Counted from the first letter of the stretch, positions 14,425-26,123 are shown. The stretch: 64,000 nucleotides of DNA from Ptychodera flava (GCF_041260155.1 NC_091934.1:41742694-41806693); one strand, 5' to 3'. Made by a program: numbers and translations. The notes: generated by a model not told the origin, from the sequence alone.

Positions 14425-14458
14425 CTTGGTATCAGCCTCTTGGAGTCGTCGTTAACAC
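14425..14458 (-). other. 5' UTR part of scramblase start-codon exon
   Basis: The 34 bases before ATG are preceded by a strong acceptor (a pyrimidine-rich tract ending CCTGTTTCAG, AG at 14,460-14,459). The transcript therefore probably starts in an upstream non-coding exon that I could not place. The promoter is then not immediately next to the start codon. Confidence 0.5.
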
Positions 14459-15210
14459 CTGAAACAGGTGAAGAAAAATCAAGACTAAATTTACCACGAT
14501 TACATCACGTCCGCCGATGCGTATGGGAGATGCTGCATGTTACAGGCGATTTTTCTTGTGCCCGGCAGAGATCTCGTGAGAAGTTACATATATTGTCAAA
14601 ATGTCCATGTGACATAGTCATGCTTCGAATGACAGTCGTATTGTGTAGCGAAATTAGCCGCTTTCTGCAACGAAAACACTATTCAATACTACATGCAGAA
14701 GCGCCGCCTGTGCTTTGTAACGATAAATGTCCCTGAAAGCATGACAGTTTGGCAATCTCATGCAGTGTCGTCAAGTAGGGAAAAGGCCTCTTCAACTTTT
14801 GTTTGACAAACGGCGCCGCTACTTGACATACGACCGCTCTAGATCTGACACCTAAATTGTTATATTATAACTTCCCGTTAGCCGTTTTTGTCCTCCATTC
14901 ACTTACATTCAGATATAGTTTGGAAAATGTGTGTTGGTATCGACAATATGTCAGAGCACAACTGTCACCCATCAACAGATGAAATACCAGGCATCTTAAA
15001 TATTCATGACGATGTTCTGATACATAGTAGCATGATTCTTAAATTATCCAAGGGATTTTCTCCTCCCGTGTCTGGCTGATCAAAGTCGATTGTGTTTTGG
15101 TCAGATGATTATTAAGTATCAATGATGGATGGACGCCCATTAGATTACAGATAGGCAAGGGAAGAAGAAATCACCATATGTGCTTGGGGTCGGGCCTTGG
15201 TAGCTCTGCA

Positions 15211-15297
15211 TGGCAGGGCTGTGTGTTACCGTACCGGCGTTATATATATATGGTGGGAGGCCCTATAACGCCAGTACGGTAACACACAGCCTTGCCA
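15211..15297. mobile_element. Foldback element with 34-bp arms
   Basis: Arms 15,211-15,244 and 15,264-15,297 are inverted copies with two mismatches (GTGTGTTACCGTAC on the left, GTACGGTAACACAC on the right) around a 19-bp loop. Weaker pairing extends further outward on both sides. Probably a palindromic MITE. Confidence 0.75.
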
Positions 15298-15895
15298 AAC
15301 AGCGCTAGGGGGTTGGATTACTGATCAATGCAGATGGGCGTTTGCTTTCGCATTAAATACACTTTTATTGGAGTACAGTAAGGATTTTTTCAAATGTATG
15401 AAAGCAAATAGCAAACAATAAGTCTAAAATGTTTGGTACAATGCGGACAAAGCGGTAAATTTACGTAACGGACAAATAGAGCATATATGTTAATGATGAC
15501 AGGGAGTGGAAAGGTCAACGCCCTTTTTCTTCTGGCCATTGAGGTGACTGACATGACACAATTGCGAAGAGTGAGAAAACATGTGTTAACCAGGCTGCAT
15601 TACTGAATGAGAAATACAATATCGTATTTTCATGGCCAATCGTTGATCCACTCTGAAAAATGGACATCAACATACCTCATATTTCTAAGATTTAAAAACT
15701 GCTACCTACATTAACAACGATTGCGGAAATATTTTTGAAAAGAGCCGACATTTAGGAGCCAGAATTATTTATTTACCAAATGATAAGTAACTGCATCGAG
15801 AATGGGGGTTGTGCTATTTTACATAATTGCGTTTTACATGACCATGACTTATCTCTCATATTTGCATGCATATTTTATCAATTTTCGTTTTGCAG

Positions 15896-15994
15896 TTTTA
15901 CAACAGGATAACTGAGCAGCCTTTCAATAATTATGCCACAAATATCGTTCTGAAAGCAAATATAAACAACTCCAAAAATACTCGCGGAAGAGTT
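15896..15994 (+). other. Candidate exon, unrecognised, phase 0-0
   Basis: A good acceptor (TTTTCGTTTTGCAG) and a consensus donor (GTT then GTAAGT) bound exactly 33 open codons beginning FYNRITEQPF and ending NTRGRV. I do not recognise the peptide. It may be one exon of a plus-strand gene or chance; no neighbouring exon was joined to it with confidence. Confidence 0.25.
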
Positions 15995-17076
15995 GTAAGT
16001 GAATTCTATGGAATTCCGAGCATTCCTGTCCCTTTTACTGAAGTCGCCACAGGCACTCTACTCAATGAGTCGTGTTTACATGGCAGCCATGATGGATTTT
16101 TTTCCCGGAGAGCAGCCACACCCACTCAAATCATTTGTAGTTCCGTGCCTGATATCAACAGAATTGTCGGCAACAAATTACTAGAACACGTGTCACAATC
16201 ATGAAAGAATTCACGTCGACTGTTCAAATGTTAAATCAATTCGACACGTCGCTATCATGGAAGTATTGGGCATTTTTACAATATTATACTTTGAAACCAA
16301 TTTCAGTCCAGCTATAAGGATAGACACACCGCTAGGACAATTTGATATTTATACTTTTGTAATTAACTAATTAACTGAGTTGAAACAATGTCTAATTTTA
16401 GGTGAATTCAAATGCGAATGGAAATGAAACGGTACACACAATACAGTGCAGGAAGAGCTGTTGATGCGCTACATATTAAAACTGTAAATGTGTTGTAGGG
16501 CGCAAGCCAAGAAACAATATTTCGAACGTTGAACCAAAATATTGCAGGAAAAATGTTGAATTAAGTCTACTGGGGCCATAATGTAATTTAATTAATTAAT
16601 TATTATGCGGTCCAACCCGGGCTAATTGTACGCGTACCCTTGCTACGAATGTACGAGTCTTGCACTGACAACTTCGCAATGAAAGGTAATATTTTGAGCT
16701 CTGCCTTGGCAAATTTTGATGGCGGACAATGCATTAAGAAGCTTACAGTTTCCACGGAAAGCTAAACGACAGGACGACGTAACAGATCAACCATTTAAAC
16801 AGCTGAGGTCGAAGCACCTACGGCAAGTCAAATACAAAATTTAGCGATCTGAAATTACCATTACGTAATAAAGCATGCTCTGTGCACGTAAATGAACGCG
16901 TTTACCCGCAACCATCATTCTCTGGTTATGATATATTTATTTTAAGACTCCCAATGGCACAAAAATTGTAAAGTTTTTTAAAGTACCATAATGGACAAGC
17001 TATTTCTGTGCACTGTCTCAATATGCTCTTTGGAAATTACTGACCTCTGTCTATTAAATATAACCTTTCTTTTCAG

Positions 17077-17391
17077 AAGTTGCTATCACAGCAGCATATA
17101 CATATACGGGAAACTCGAGTGCTTCGCTGCAAAAGACTTGGAACAAGCCGCCAAGGAGTGCACACATAAAACGCGATTGGGAAGCCTTATTCTATTGCAC
17201 GCGAGCCAGTGGCTGGCACCAAACCAAGTCGATACATCGATACAGTAACTTTTGGCATGGGAATATTGCATTGCATGCAAATTCAACGGCTTTCTGGGCT
17301 TCTAGGCAGCTTTGTGGGTATCTGGTTATAACACCGCATGACGTCAACCTTGGTCTGGATATTGGCCAGTATGATATTGAAGTTGATACCG
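17077..17391 (+). other. Candidate terminal exon, unrecognised
   Basis: After a pyrimidine-rich acceptor (CCTTTCTTTTCAG) one frame stays open for about 105 codons to a TGA, starting VAITAAYTYTG. Composition is protein-like but no family is recognised. A second frame is also open for about 57 codons, so the coding frame is uncertain. Confidence 0.2.
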
Positions 17392-17828
17392 CCTGATATT
17401 GACCTTGGTGTCAACTCAATAAGTAGGCTACTTGTCGTGAAACCAAACGTGAAAAGATTTTACCTCAGGCGTCGAGGGTATTTGGGACAATTTAACCATA
17501 AATCTGTCAAATTTGACCCTGCATTAAAGATATCAAAGCGCTTGGTCACTATGGCCACGAGTATTCTGTGGGTTAGTGACCAATTCTTTCTTGAATACGT
17601 TTTATTGTGCTTTATTGTCGTATAGTTTTAGTAGAACGGTCAAGTTTCCCGATCTACTTTTCAAGAGAAAATGCTATATACTTGGGCGGGTAGATTGTTT
17701 CTTTTTTGTGTACGCTTTATAAGCTTGAAATGAACAAACAATATCGAATACTTAATGTTTATTGTGCGCGCTATATATAATGATTTGCTTTAAGAATTTG
17801 ACTTCCCGTGATTTTCTGGTATTTCAGT

Positions 17829-17992
17829 CATATTTTACATTTAGCCAGGCAGAGAAATGCGCCGCGTATGTGACAAAGGGCCGTCTATTTTACCATGGCG
17901 ACGACAATGTTTGTTTTCAAGGGTCAACAGAAATGACCTCAGTGTCAGGAAATAGTGAAACGTTTGAACTGCTGAGTAACTCGACCGTGTAG
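17829..17992 (+). other. Candidate terminal exon, cysteine-bearing, unrecognised
   Basis: After an acceptor (TTCTGGTATTTCAG) a 54-codon frame runs to TAG, starting SYFTFSQAEKC and containing HGDDNVCFQGS. The two cysteines and aromatic pattern suggest an extracellular module, but no domain can be named. Confidence 0.25.
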
Positions 17993-18123
17993 ACAGACCA
18001 CGGCGGAACAATACTTTGTTTGTTTTCTCAATCCAACACAGCCGTGAAACGAATTCCTGATTGTGATTCGTCTACAGTTAGTTTGATTTCCTATGGATAT
18101 AAATATATATTGGAAAATAAGGG

Positions 18124-18157
<34 letters not shown>

Positions 18158-18158
18158 C
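18124..18158. repeat. (CAA)n microsatellite
   Basis: Eleven or so CAA units in a row. Confidence 0.9.
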
Positions 18159-18865
18159 GTAATTTTTACATAAAACAAAGACACACAGACGTGCATTGAA
18201 GTAACAACATATATAGGCCTATGTATGTGTGTGTTATATATATCGAAGTATACGGATATCCTCGTGGGAATTACAGTACTCGATGCGGAATGGAGAGCGT
18301 TGTAAATAATAACATAAATTACTTCAAGTAAAAAGTAATAATAGACTTTCCACTTTTTAATCACATGAATATTTCTGTAAAACCAAGTCTTGGTTTTTTA
18401 ATAATTGAATGCTTCTTTGAGGAATGATTTCAATACTCGTCTGATTATCAGACTATCGGATTTCTTAATCGTGGTAAGTCGTCGGTTCGTTAACTGCAAA
18501 GCATGTCACAATTTTCTCATTTTACATCTAATATTTCAGATTGCATTAAAGCCTGCAGCGCAACCTCACGTAAAATATTTTTTTTACTTCCAGACATCAT
18601 GGTCTTTGATTTTAGACTAGTGACGGTGAAACATGGACAAGAACACAATACGACAACAAACATCGCAACAACGATAAATTGCCGATGAGGTGTTGGAAAC
18701 TTTAATACAAAAAGTACTTCAATTGAGCGCAACACGATTGAAGGCAATGGTTGTCTTATTCACAGTGACGGAAGAAGGAAAAGAGACAAATGAGGTTGAT
18801 TTGATTTGAGGCAAATTACATAACACTTGCCATAGATTTTGACGAAAACGGAAACTTTGCAGCAT

Positions 18866-18900
18866 GTGCGTGTGAATGTGTGTGTGTGTGTGTGTGTGTG

Positions 18901-18949
<49 letters not shown>
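18866..18949. repeat. (TG)n followed by (GA)n microsatellite
   Basis: A TG dinucleotide run passes directly into about 45 bp of GA repeats: a compound purine/pyrimidine tract. Confidence 0.95.
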
Positions 18950-18955
<6 letters not shown>

Positions 18956-20617
18956 TGAGTAGAGCAAGTGTTTATATACCTATTTATCGTAGATTTTTGT
19001 AAGATTGCATTGTTTTTAACGCTTATGCTTTCTATTTTAGCTTCCTATTGGAATTGAAAATATACCTACGAAACAAGAACAAAAATATTTTATGAAAATG
19101 CCATTACAAGTTGTTATTATTGTCCCGTTAACACCATAAACGTCAGGGGTGAAAGGAAGCTTTGCTTGGCAACGAGTACTACTAGGCCTAACAACATGCG
19201 GACGATTAAAACAGTCACCAAATGTTCAAAATCACAGTAAAGGCTGTAGGTAACGCAAACGTCAAAAATATGTAATAAGCCTGACGCTTATCGAATGGAC
19301 AAAGAGTTCTGTCTAAACTGTAAAGTCTGTACGCTGACATTTAACCCTTTCACTATGTTTACAAGTATGAAAGTCCAACCTCTAAGCTTAAATGTTGGGT
19401 GGTGCGTTTCCCTATTGTACTCGACAATGCGTGCGTGTCCTCTGTTTTGCAATGACTCAGGTGTCAGACAAGATAGCGGAATTTTCCGTAACGGTTCAAG
19501 GGAAAAAATGACACTATCAAACATTTTTTATACGAAAATAGCTGATATAAATAGGATCGATCGTGTCAACCATTAAATGAACAAACAAAAGCGAAAAAAA
19601 AAAAAATCATCGAATTTGCTGACATAGACGAGTTCTCATTTGGACTGTCAATAGAACAAGCCACATTGTATAAAAATTCAACCTGATCTTTTGGGGAAAT
19701 ACAAAAAACAAACAAACACACAAAAACAAACTTATGGAGTACCAAAAAGTTCTCGAGCAGTGTGTATTGTCATAGCTCTGTTCATCCAAATGTCATCAGG
19801 CGTATCAAAACAAGCCGCAGAACAATAATGCGCACATGTCTGCAACTGCTTTCTAAGGAACTGAAACTACAAGTTCAAGGTGAAAGTTTTATATTTTTGC
19901 TGATCTCTTGGTCGAAGAAATCAAACGTTTAGGCAATCATAGAGTCACCTTCGAATCGCGTTTTTTATCATGATGAAAATTCATATCTGCATGTGCTTAA
20001 TATTGACGGTAACTCTTTGTAGTGGTGCAAATAGAAATAATTAATGAAGAGTTACCGGAAAGTAAAAAAAAATAGTGTCGATTTTCACAGTAATGAAAAA
20101 AAACAAAATTTACGCTGTAGCTTTCCCAGTCGACAAATGTCTACTGTGGTACATAGCAAGCGAGAAAAACATGAAAAACAATAAATAAATAAGTAAAAAA
20201 ATTCGATTTTGAACGCGGCGGCTTTTCCTGAAATTCTAAAACTTCGCGTATAGCTGTGTAAAATCACATACTCTGACTTGAAAGTGATCCAACGATCAGC
20301 CTAGCGTCGTTATCATTGAATGTTTCATGGAATGACAATACTACACTCTTGCTTTCAAAAATGAAAAACTTCTGCTCGTTCTCTTTTGTTCTTACATAAC
20401 ATGGTAATGATCTTGTTGTGCGTGCTGGAACAAGCTAATGGTTGGTTTGTGATATCTCGGAAAATATACTTTCCATAGTAATGACGATATGAACCTACCA
20501 TAGACCTCAAAGAAATGTTCTATGCCCCAACACAGATAACCCTTGACCCCAAATCACGAATGACTTCTGTACTCGGTAAACTGTAAACTTTCTCTTGCGT
20601 ATTCACGGACGTGACCC

Positions 20618-21196
20618 TTAAAGTTCAATATTGGCCGACGCAATTACCCGTGAATGGGTTTGCCTGCTGTGAATACTAATGTCAAAGTCCTTATCGCACT
20701 TTCGATGCTCTCTTTCAGGACTTCCTGCACGCAGTACTTCATGGGAAACGTCAAACCATGTTTTAATGAAACTTTTCTTTCCTATTAGGTAATGCTTGTA
20801 ATTTATCACAGCATTCGATTTTACGGAAGCCTTTAGGCGATTCCTGTTTTTGAATTCAGCGAAAAGACTGGGGGACTTCCCTGGAATCTCTGCAGAAACT
20901 AAAAATCCTTCAACTTGTCTTAAAGCTTGTTCTCTTGGTTGCTCACTGAAACCCATTGCCCAGAAATGAACAATGGGCATAAAAACAATCAATTGTGTCT
21001 GTTGAAAAATAAAATTTACTGTGGGCCTATTTGCTATCATGAACAGTACCCTATCTGAAACATGTGAGGATATCGTGGGCTGCACCGCCGTAATCGTTAT
21101 CATTATCACATGACAAATATCATAATAGTTATGATCGATATGTTTGTTTGTTTTTTTCCAAATGCAGGGCGGCTGGTCTGAGTATTGATTATGCAT
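20618..21196 (-). other. Longest open frame of the window (192 codons), unrecognised
   Basis: The frame starts MHNQYSDQPP and ends VIASANIEL. There is no signal peptide, membrane segment or family motif that I can identify, and no clear splice partner. It could be part of an exon or a chance opening in AT-rich DNA. Confidence 0.15.
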
Positions 21197-22383
21197 GGCA
21201 TTCCAGTGAATGATGGCCTATGCCACATGACTCGACGTACATCGATAAGCCAACTTCTTACTCGGCTATTGTGAAATCCTGCAGCATTTAAGTTCAAGGT
21301 TGTACCCGACGTTGTATTTCGGTTTCATTGCGTCGCCCATAGATAGTGGAGTGCTCGACCGTCCCTAAACATCAACCAACGCCGTTGGTAAATCTATTCT
21401 TTGTTGGGAGGAACAAAGGTTGCCCTTTCACACTCCACTGGTCATTTAATATATGCCTGTAGGTCCAAGCATGGAGTTACCACTGAAATGATATTCACAT
21501 GACGTCGCCGCACCCGAAAACACGAATGCTGCACGATACGCACGTATACTCGCCCCCATGACCAACAGCAGTATAGGTCTACGGTAGCAGGCCTAGCTGA
21601 TACGTTGATAACAAGCAGATGTAAACAAACGACCAATATGAGTCGAAGGAAGCCATGGAGGTCTATCCTCTTCTGGTACCTCCACGATTAAAAAGTAGCC
21701 TGAACTTGTCCCTATTGTTCTGCGAAACATACACATGATACACTGACTTTGGCTAGCAGGGCAGCTGTAGGTCTATACTGGGTGACACAGAGACGTAGAT
21801 CAGCTTGAATGCACAGTAACGAAATTATCAATGCGGGTATTAACTCAAACGATTGGCTGGGTCGCGTGGGTGAAGGGACGGTGCCCGGGTGTTTCTCTCG
21901 CATCTTACCCGATTGCTGAAAAAAAACGTAGCTCCGTGTCGACTATGAACGCAAACAGAGGCACTGGTAGACTACCAGTGTGCGAAGAGACCATAAAGAA
22001 AAATGGTCGACGATCGAGGCCGCATCTTGTCGGTCCCCTGCCCTCTCAATGCCCGCTATAAAGCTTGTTTGACCTGATACACTCGAGAGGGACTTGGGTA
22101 GAAGGACAAAGAGGGTGTAGCTGTCTCCCCAAGCAAGTGACCTTTTATTAATAACGCCTGATATTAGTATACTGAACAGAAGAAACTCTCAGCTTTCTGA
22201 CCTAAGCAGAAACACTGAGCTTTCAGACCTACATTATTATTACGACCTTCAGTTAAAATCATTATGTCTACTAAAAATTCAGCGAAGAGGTTCAAAGCAA
22301 AGCGCACATTGCATCTTCAATCTTTGTCATACGGCTTTGATCATCAACAGCGTCCGCGTATGGTATTTGTAGCTGCCCTTCAA

Positions 22384-22392
22384 TCTTTGACG
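22384..22392. repeat. Left 9-bp target duplication of long-TIR element
   Basis: TCTTTGACG directly abuts the left end of the element. An identical copy lies at 25,732-25,740 directly after its right end. Confidence 0.8.
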
Positions 22393-22782
22393 TAGCTGCA
22401 ATAATTGTAGCCCTTGGTTGGTGGGGATTGGGCTTCTGTCGTGCGGCTCGCGCCTTGCCCCAACCAGGGCTACAATTTCTTCCTATACCTGCTAGTGTAA
22501 AAGCTGCAGTGCGGATCTACACTGCATGGTCAAGGCACACACGGGGCCGCATTATTAGAGAATCTCGCCTTACCGTGTGCAAATTTCACTATAATCCTGC
22601 TCCCGGATAATGTTAGAGCCCTTGTAACTCCTATCGATGGTCAACTTTACTCCTTGCAGCTGAAAAATGACAGTTTAATGACTCTGGCGCGAAGTCAATT
22701 CGAACTGGACCGCCGTCGTTGAACTCTGTACCCAGCCGACTTGTACCATTACATTTTAGGGGTGGCCGACAGGTGTGAGGGA
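22393..22782 (+). repeat. Left terminal inverted repeat (390 bp)
   Basis: Matches the reverse complement of 25,342-25,731. A 60-codon frame starting MGFCRAARAL is present intact in both copies, which follows from the TIR identity and is not by itself evidence of a gene. Confidence 0.9.
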
Positions 22783-23780
22783 GCTGAATGAGCATGCTTA
22801 CGGGTAGCCCTTCACTGCCTCCGGAGCCAAGCCGGACACTCTTGCCATACTCGTAGGACTAGTTTATGGGATTGAAAGGGGTGGGTAATTTTCATGACAA
22901 TATATAACTCTTGGTGAATAAAGAGAGATACTTTTGCCGAAGTTCAACTACGCATTTTAATTAGTTCAATAAATCCTGTGCTCTATCTTCCGAACTTTCT
23001 CAAATATGTTACGTACTAGTTCAATAAATCCTACACGGGAACGGGTCATTTGAAGCAGTTATAGAACTTTGTGTCCATGTACATTGTTCAGAGGCGTGTG
23101 CCTAAGTTAAACTCCATATAACTAGTTCAACTTTCACAACTAAGTTCAACCATCCACCTCCATGGTACAACTACATTTACAAGATGCCGCTGTTGTTCAA
23201 TGTGAGGTGGAAAGAGTGGTTCCAAGCAAAATCTGTTAGACTAAAAAGGTCACAATGTGTGAAGTGGGGTGCCAAAACGGCATTCTGTCCATGACGGCGT
23301 GACTTTGAACATTTTTTTTTTAAATCGGATATTTTCCATCTAGTATCAAAGTTTGACATATCGACGATTTCGGGATTACTGTGAAATCGCCGATCGACAC
23401 TGGACTCAGCACTCTGCGTCTGTGAAATCGCCTATACTTACAGAATATTTATCGGCAATTTCCGGACTCTAGACGATACTACAATGACTAGCCTTGTGCC
23501 ACGGCACGCCGGGTCTGTGAAATCGCCGATATTTATTTATAGTTACTTATAGTGCAGCTTTGCCAAATACTTTGCTATTTGTATACAACACGTAGGTATT
23601 TTACTGTTTTTGTAGGGTCGTAGCATTTCTTAACTCATTACACAAACGCGGATTACATTCCTGGTTAATTTTCTCACAGGACATTTATGTAGTCTCGCTT
23701 CGAACCATAGTGAACTTTACAGTGTGCATGATGAACTCAGTATGGAAATAGCCTATTAAATATAGCAACGACTTCCTCCA

Positions 23781-23937
23781 ATCTGATTAAAATCAGAAGA
23801 AGAGTACGGCGACGTCTTCTTATGCGTACGCGGTATTCTCTCGCTGTCGCGTAGTGAGAGGCGACAGCGACTCGGAGAGAATACCGCGTACGCATAAGAA
23901 GACGTCGCCGTACTCTACACCTGATTTTAATGAGATG
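23781..23937. mobile_element. Nested 157-bp palindromic insertion
   Basis: Arms 23,801-23,842 and 23,875-23,916 are perfect 42-bp inverted copies containing GCGTACGCGGTATTCTCTC and its complement. An inner 8-bp stem (GCTGTCGC with GCGACAGC) and imperfect outer pairing extend the structure. GACTTCCTCCA occurs on both sides (23,770-23,780 and 23,938-23,948), consistent with an 11-bp target duplication. It is markedly GC-richer than its surroundings and sits inside the long-TIR element, so it inserted later. Confidence 0.75.
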
Positions 23938-24334
23938 GACTTCCTCCATCCGTTTGCTCATGACTACTTCAATAATGCAGTGTTTATCAATTTAAAATTT
24001 CGGCATTTTCTTGTCTGTCAACATACATCTTAATGATGAAGTAGGCGGGTTGTATGAGGATTTCTTTACATCATTTTCACATCTGTGCTTTTTCATGGAT
24101 ACATCTTTCTTTTGTAACAAATTCCTTGTAATCAGCATGTTTTACATACATGCTTTGATATTGACCTCAGCAGTTTTTGAATAAATCTGATAAATTTGAA
24201 GCACCGAAGTAGTAGTAGTCACAGTAGTAGTAGTATCTATTTAAAGCTTCCCATTTTTACACAAAGTTGAGAATGTTCCAGACTAATTAAACTCATGTCA
24301 TGATGAGTACGAGTGTGGGGGAAAATGACATACA

Positions 24335-24900
24335 TAACATGATCCGAAGTGGACCAAAAATGGACTCCTGAGATACACCGCACCAATCGACAAAACATGA
24401 GCGTGTACACCTAAATAGCTAACATTGACTTCTTCCTGTAAGGTCTGATCGAAACCACTTCAGTGACAAATCAGAAAACATGTACACAGAAAGTTCGCTC
24501 AGCAAAATGTTATGATCAACGATGAAAAAAATCTTTAAGTATATCTAAAAACGATTATCTTCATCTATATTCTGTAAAAGTATAGACCCTGGTCAGTTAA
24601 CTTGACTAAAGCAATGTGACAAGAGTGATGTTGTCTGATGATTGTGAGTTGTAACAAAAAAGATTAAATGCATAAAACTGTAAAAACTAATATAAACATG
24701 TTTTTCTAGTATTTTAGATAGAACTGGTAGAAGGGAGATAGGCCTATAGTTGTTAACATCACTTTTAGAGCCTCCCTTATGAATCGGAACTATTTCATCA
24801 CATTTGAAACAGTCGGAAAATGTACCACTATAAGCTTCAAGATTAAAAGAGTTGCGAATATTTGTCAGACATTTCACCACTTTACAGCTCTGGCCAAGCG
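24335..24900 (-). mobile_element. Decayed LINE reverse-transcriptase fragment
   Basis: The minus-strand frame reads KCDEIVPIHKGG, then NNYRPISLLPVLSKILEKH, a classic non-LTR reverse-transcriptase N-terminal block. Downstream, in other frames, come pieces like DHNILLSELSVYMF, KWFRSDLTGR and GVSQESIFGPL, which match later RT blocks. The copy is broken by several frame changes and stops, and endonuclease and C-terminal parts are absent. The motif style is CR1/Jockey-like. It lies within the long-TIR element. Confidence 0.8.
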
Positions 24901-25341
24901 CAAGTCTGGCTCGAACTTCGCTACTAGATGATACTAGAGTTTGTTAATTAGGCGGGTAAATATCCGATATATATCGAAGATTTTATAGCCTTAGAGATCC
25001 ATATCGTATAGTATATTAGCCGTAAATATCGATTGGATATTTTATAATTATATCGCGGTGTCCTCTTGTTGTCAGAGCATCTGTATAAAATGGCAAAACG
25101 AGACGACAGACTTTGCATGGCGTGAATATCTCTTTCACTTCTCAGGAAATAAAGATGGCAAGTTCTTCAATGGTCACTGGTCTCTCTTTGCTTTCAGCGA
25201 TAGTGGTATTCTAGCAGTAATTGAAAAGGAGCAAACAGTCCTATGACCTTTTTCAATCCTCCGAAAAGATAGCGTTAAAATAACAACAACTATACTGCCA
25301 CTAGCGCGCTACTGTACTGCTGGTGTCACCGTTTTCATTAG

Positions 25342-25731
25342 TCCCTCACACCTATCGGCCACCCCTAAAATGTAATGGTACAAGTCGGCTGGGTACAGAG
25401 TTCAACGACGGCGGTCCAGTTCGAATTGACTTCGCGCCAGAGTCATTAAACTGTCATTTTTCAGCTGCAAGGAGTAAAGTTGACCATCGATAGGAGTTAC
25501 AAGGGCTCTAACATTATCCGGGAGCAGGATTATAGTGAAATTTGCACACGGTAAGGCGAGATTCTCTAATAATGCGGCCCCGTGTGTGCCTTGACCATGC
25601 AGTGTAGATCCGCACTGCAGCTTTTACACTAGCAGGTATAGGAAGAAATTGTAGCCCTGGTTGGGGCAAGGCGCGAGCCGCACGACAGAAGCCCAATCCC
25701 CACCAACCAAGGGCTACAATTATTGCAGCTA
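25342..25731 (-). repeat. Right terminal inverted repeat (390 bp)
   Basis: Inverted copy of 22,393-22,782. Similarity stops abruptly after the inner GTGTGAGGGA. Confidence 0.9.
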
Positions 25732-25740
25732 TCTTTGACG
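25732..25740. repeat. Right 9-bp target duplication of long-TIR element
   Basis: TCTTTGACG, identical to 22,384-22,392. Confidence 0.8.
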
Positions 25741-26123
25741 TAGTTCAGTTGAAGTATGTGAAAGGCTTGTCCACTACGGACGGAATGTTTCCCCCAGGGC
25801 GTTCAACTTGACCACTTTCACTGTCTTCCTACCTCCATGTTCACATCAACCAATACACTGGCACTGATCATATACAGAACAAGACGTAATGTGTCGATGC
25901 CGTCACTGATTTTCGCACAGACTAAACCTACAACAACGATGCGGTAGCACTGGTAGTCTATTGAATACGACTGTTATAAAGTCAAAATATGGCGAACTGT
26001 GATCGCCCATGCGATAAGCCCTTCACTAGCAGCGACAGGAAGGGCAGATACCTCCCACGGTCACAAATCAAACTCTCAACAGTCATTCTGACACTTATAC
26101 TGATTTGTTTTTACCTTTAACAG

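Larger units (their letters stand above)
14760..22383. other. Intergenic stretch without a confirmed gene
   Basis: Apart from the foldback at 15.2 kb, simple repeats near 18.1 and 18.9 kb and a few exon-like open segments on the plus strand, I find no gene here. The longest open frame in the window lies at 21,196-20,618 on the minus strand (192 codons); I recognise no domain in it. Confidence 0.5.
22393..25731. mobile_element. 3.34-kb long-TIR DNA transposon, non-autonomous, Mutator-like
   Basis: The element begins TAGCTGCAATAATTG and ends with the exact complement. Terminal inverted repeats are 390 bp each (22,393-22,782 and 25,342-25,731), equal in length, with only one difference noticed near their inner ends. 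Identical 9-bp flanks (TCTTTGACG) are target duplications. Long TIRs with a 9-bp duplication point to the Mutator (MULE) superfamily, by inference. Each TIR contains its own hairpin close to the tip (TTGTAGCCC against GGGCTACAA, 22,405-22,475 in the left arm). The 2.56-kb interior has no transposase-like frame. It carries a nested hairpin insertion, a LINE fragment, and three copies of CTGTGAAATCGCC. Near-identical TIRs suggest recent movement or gene conversion. Confidence 0.8.

Noticed and set aside
14413-14736. 107-codon plus-strand frame over the scramblase 5' end
   Set aside because: Antisense to the start-codon exon and its upstream intron; no family resemblance.
15866-16204. Carboxylesterase-like reading of a 112-codon plus-strand frame (TRGRVVSEFYGIPSIP)
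   Set aside because: The resemblance is limited to a few residues and crosses a strong splice donor at 15,995; no other esterase motif follows.
22428-22610. 60-codon frame identical in both arms of the long-TIR element
   Set aside because: Identity follows from the inverted repeat; there is no start context, splice signal or family motif to call it a gene.
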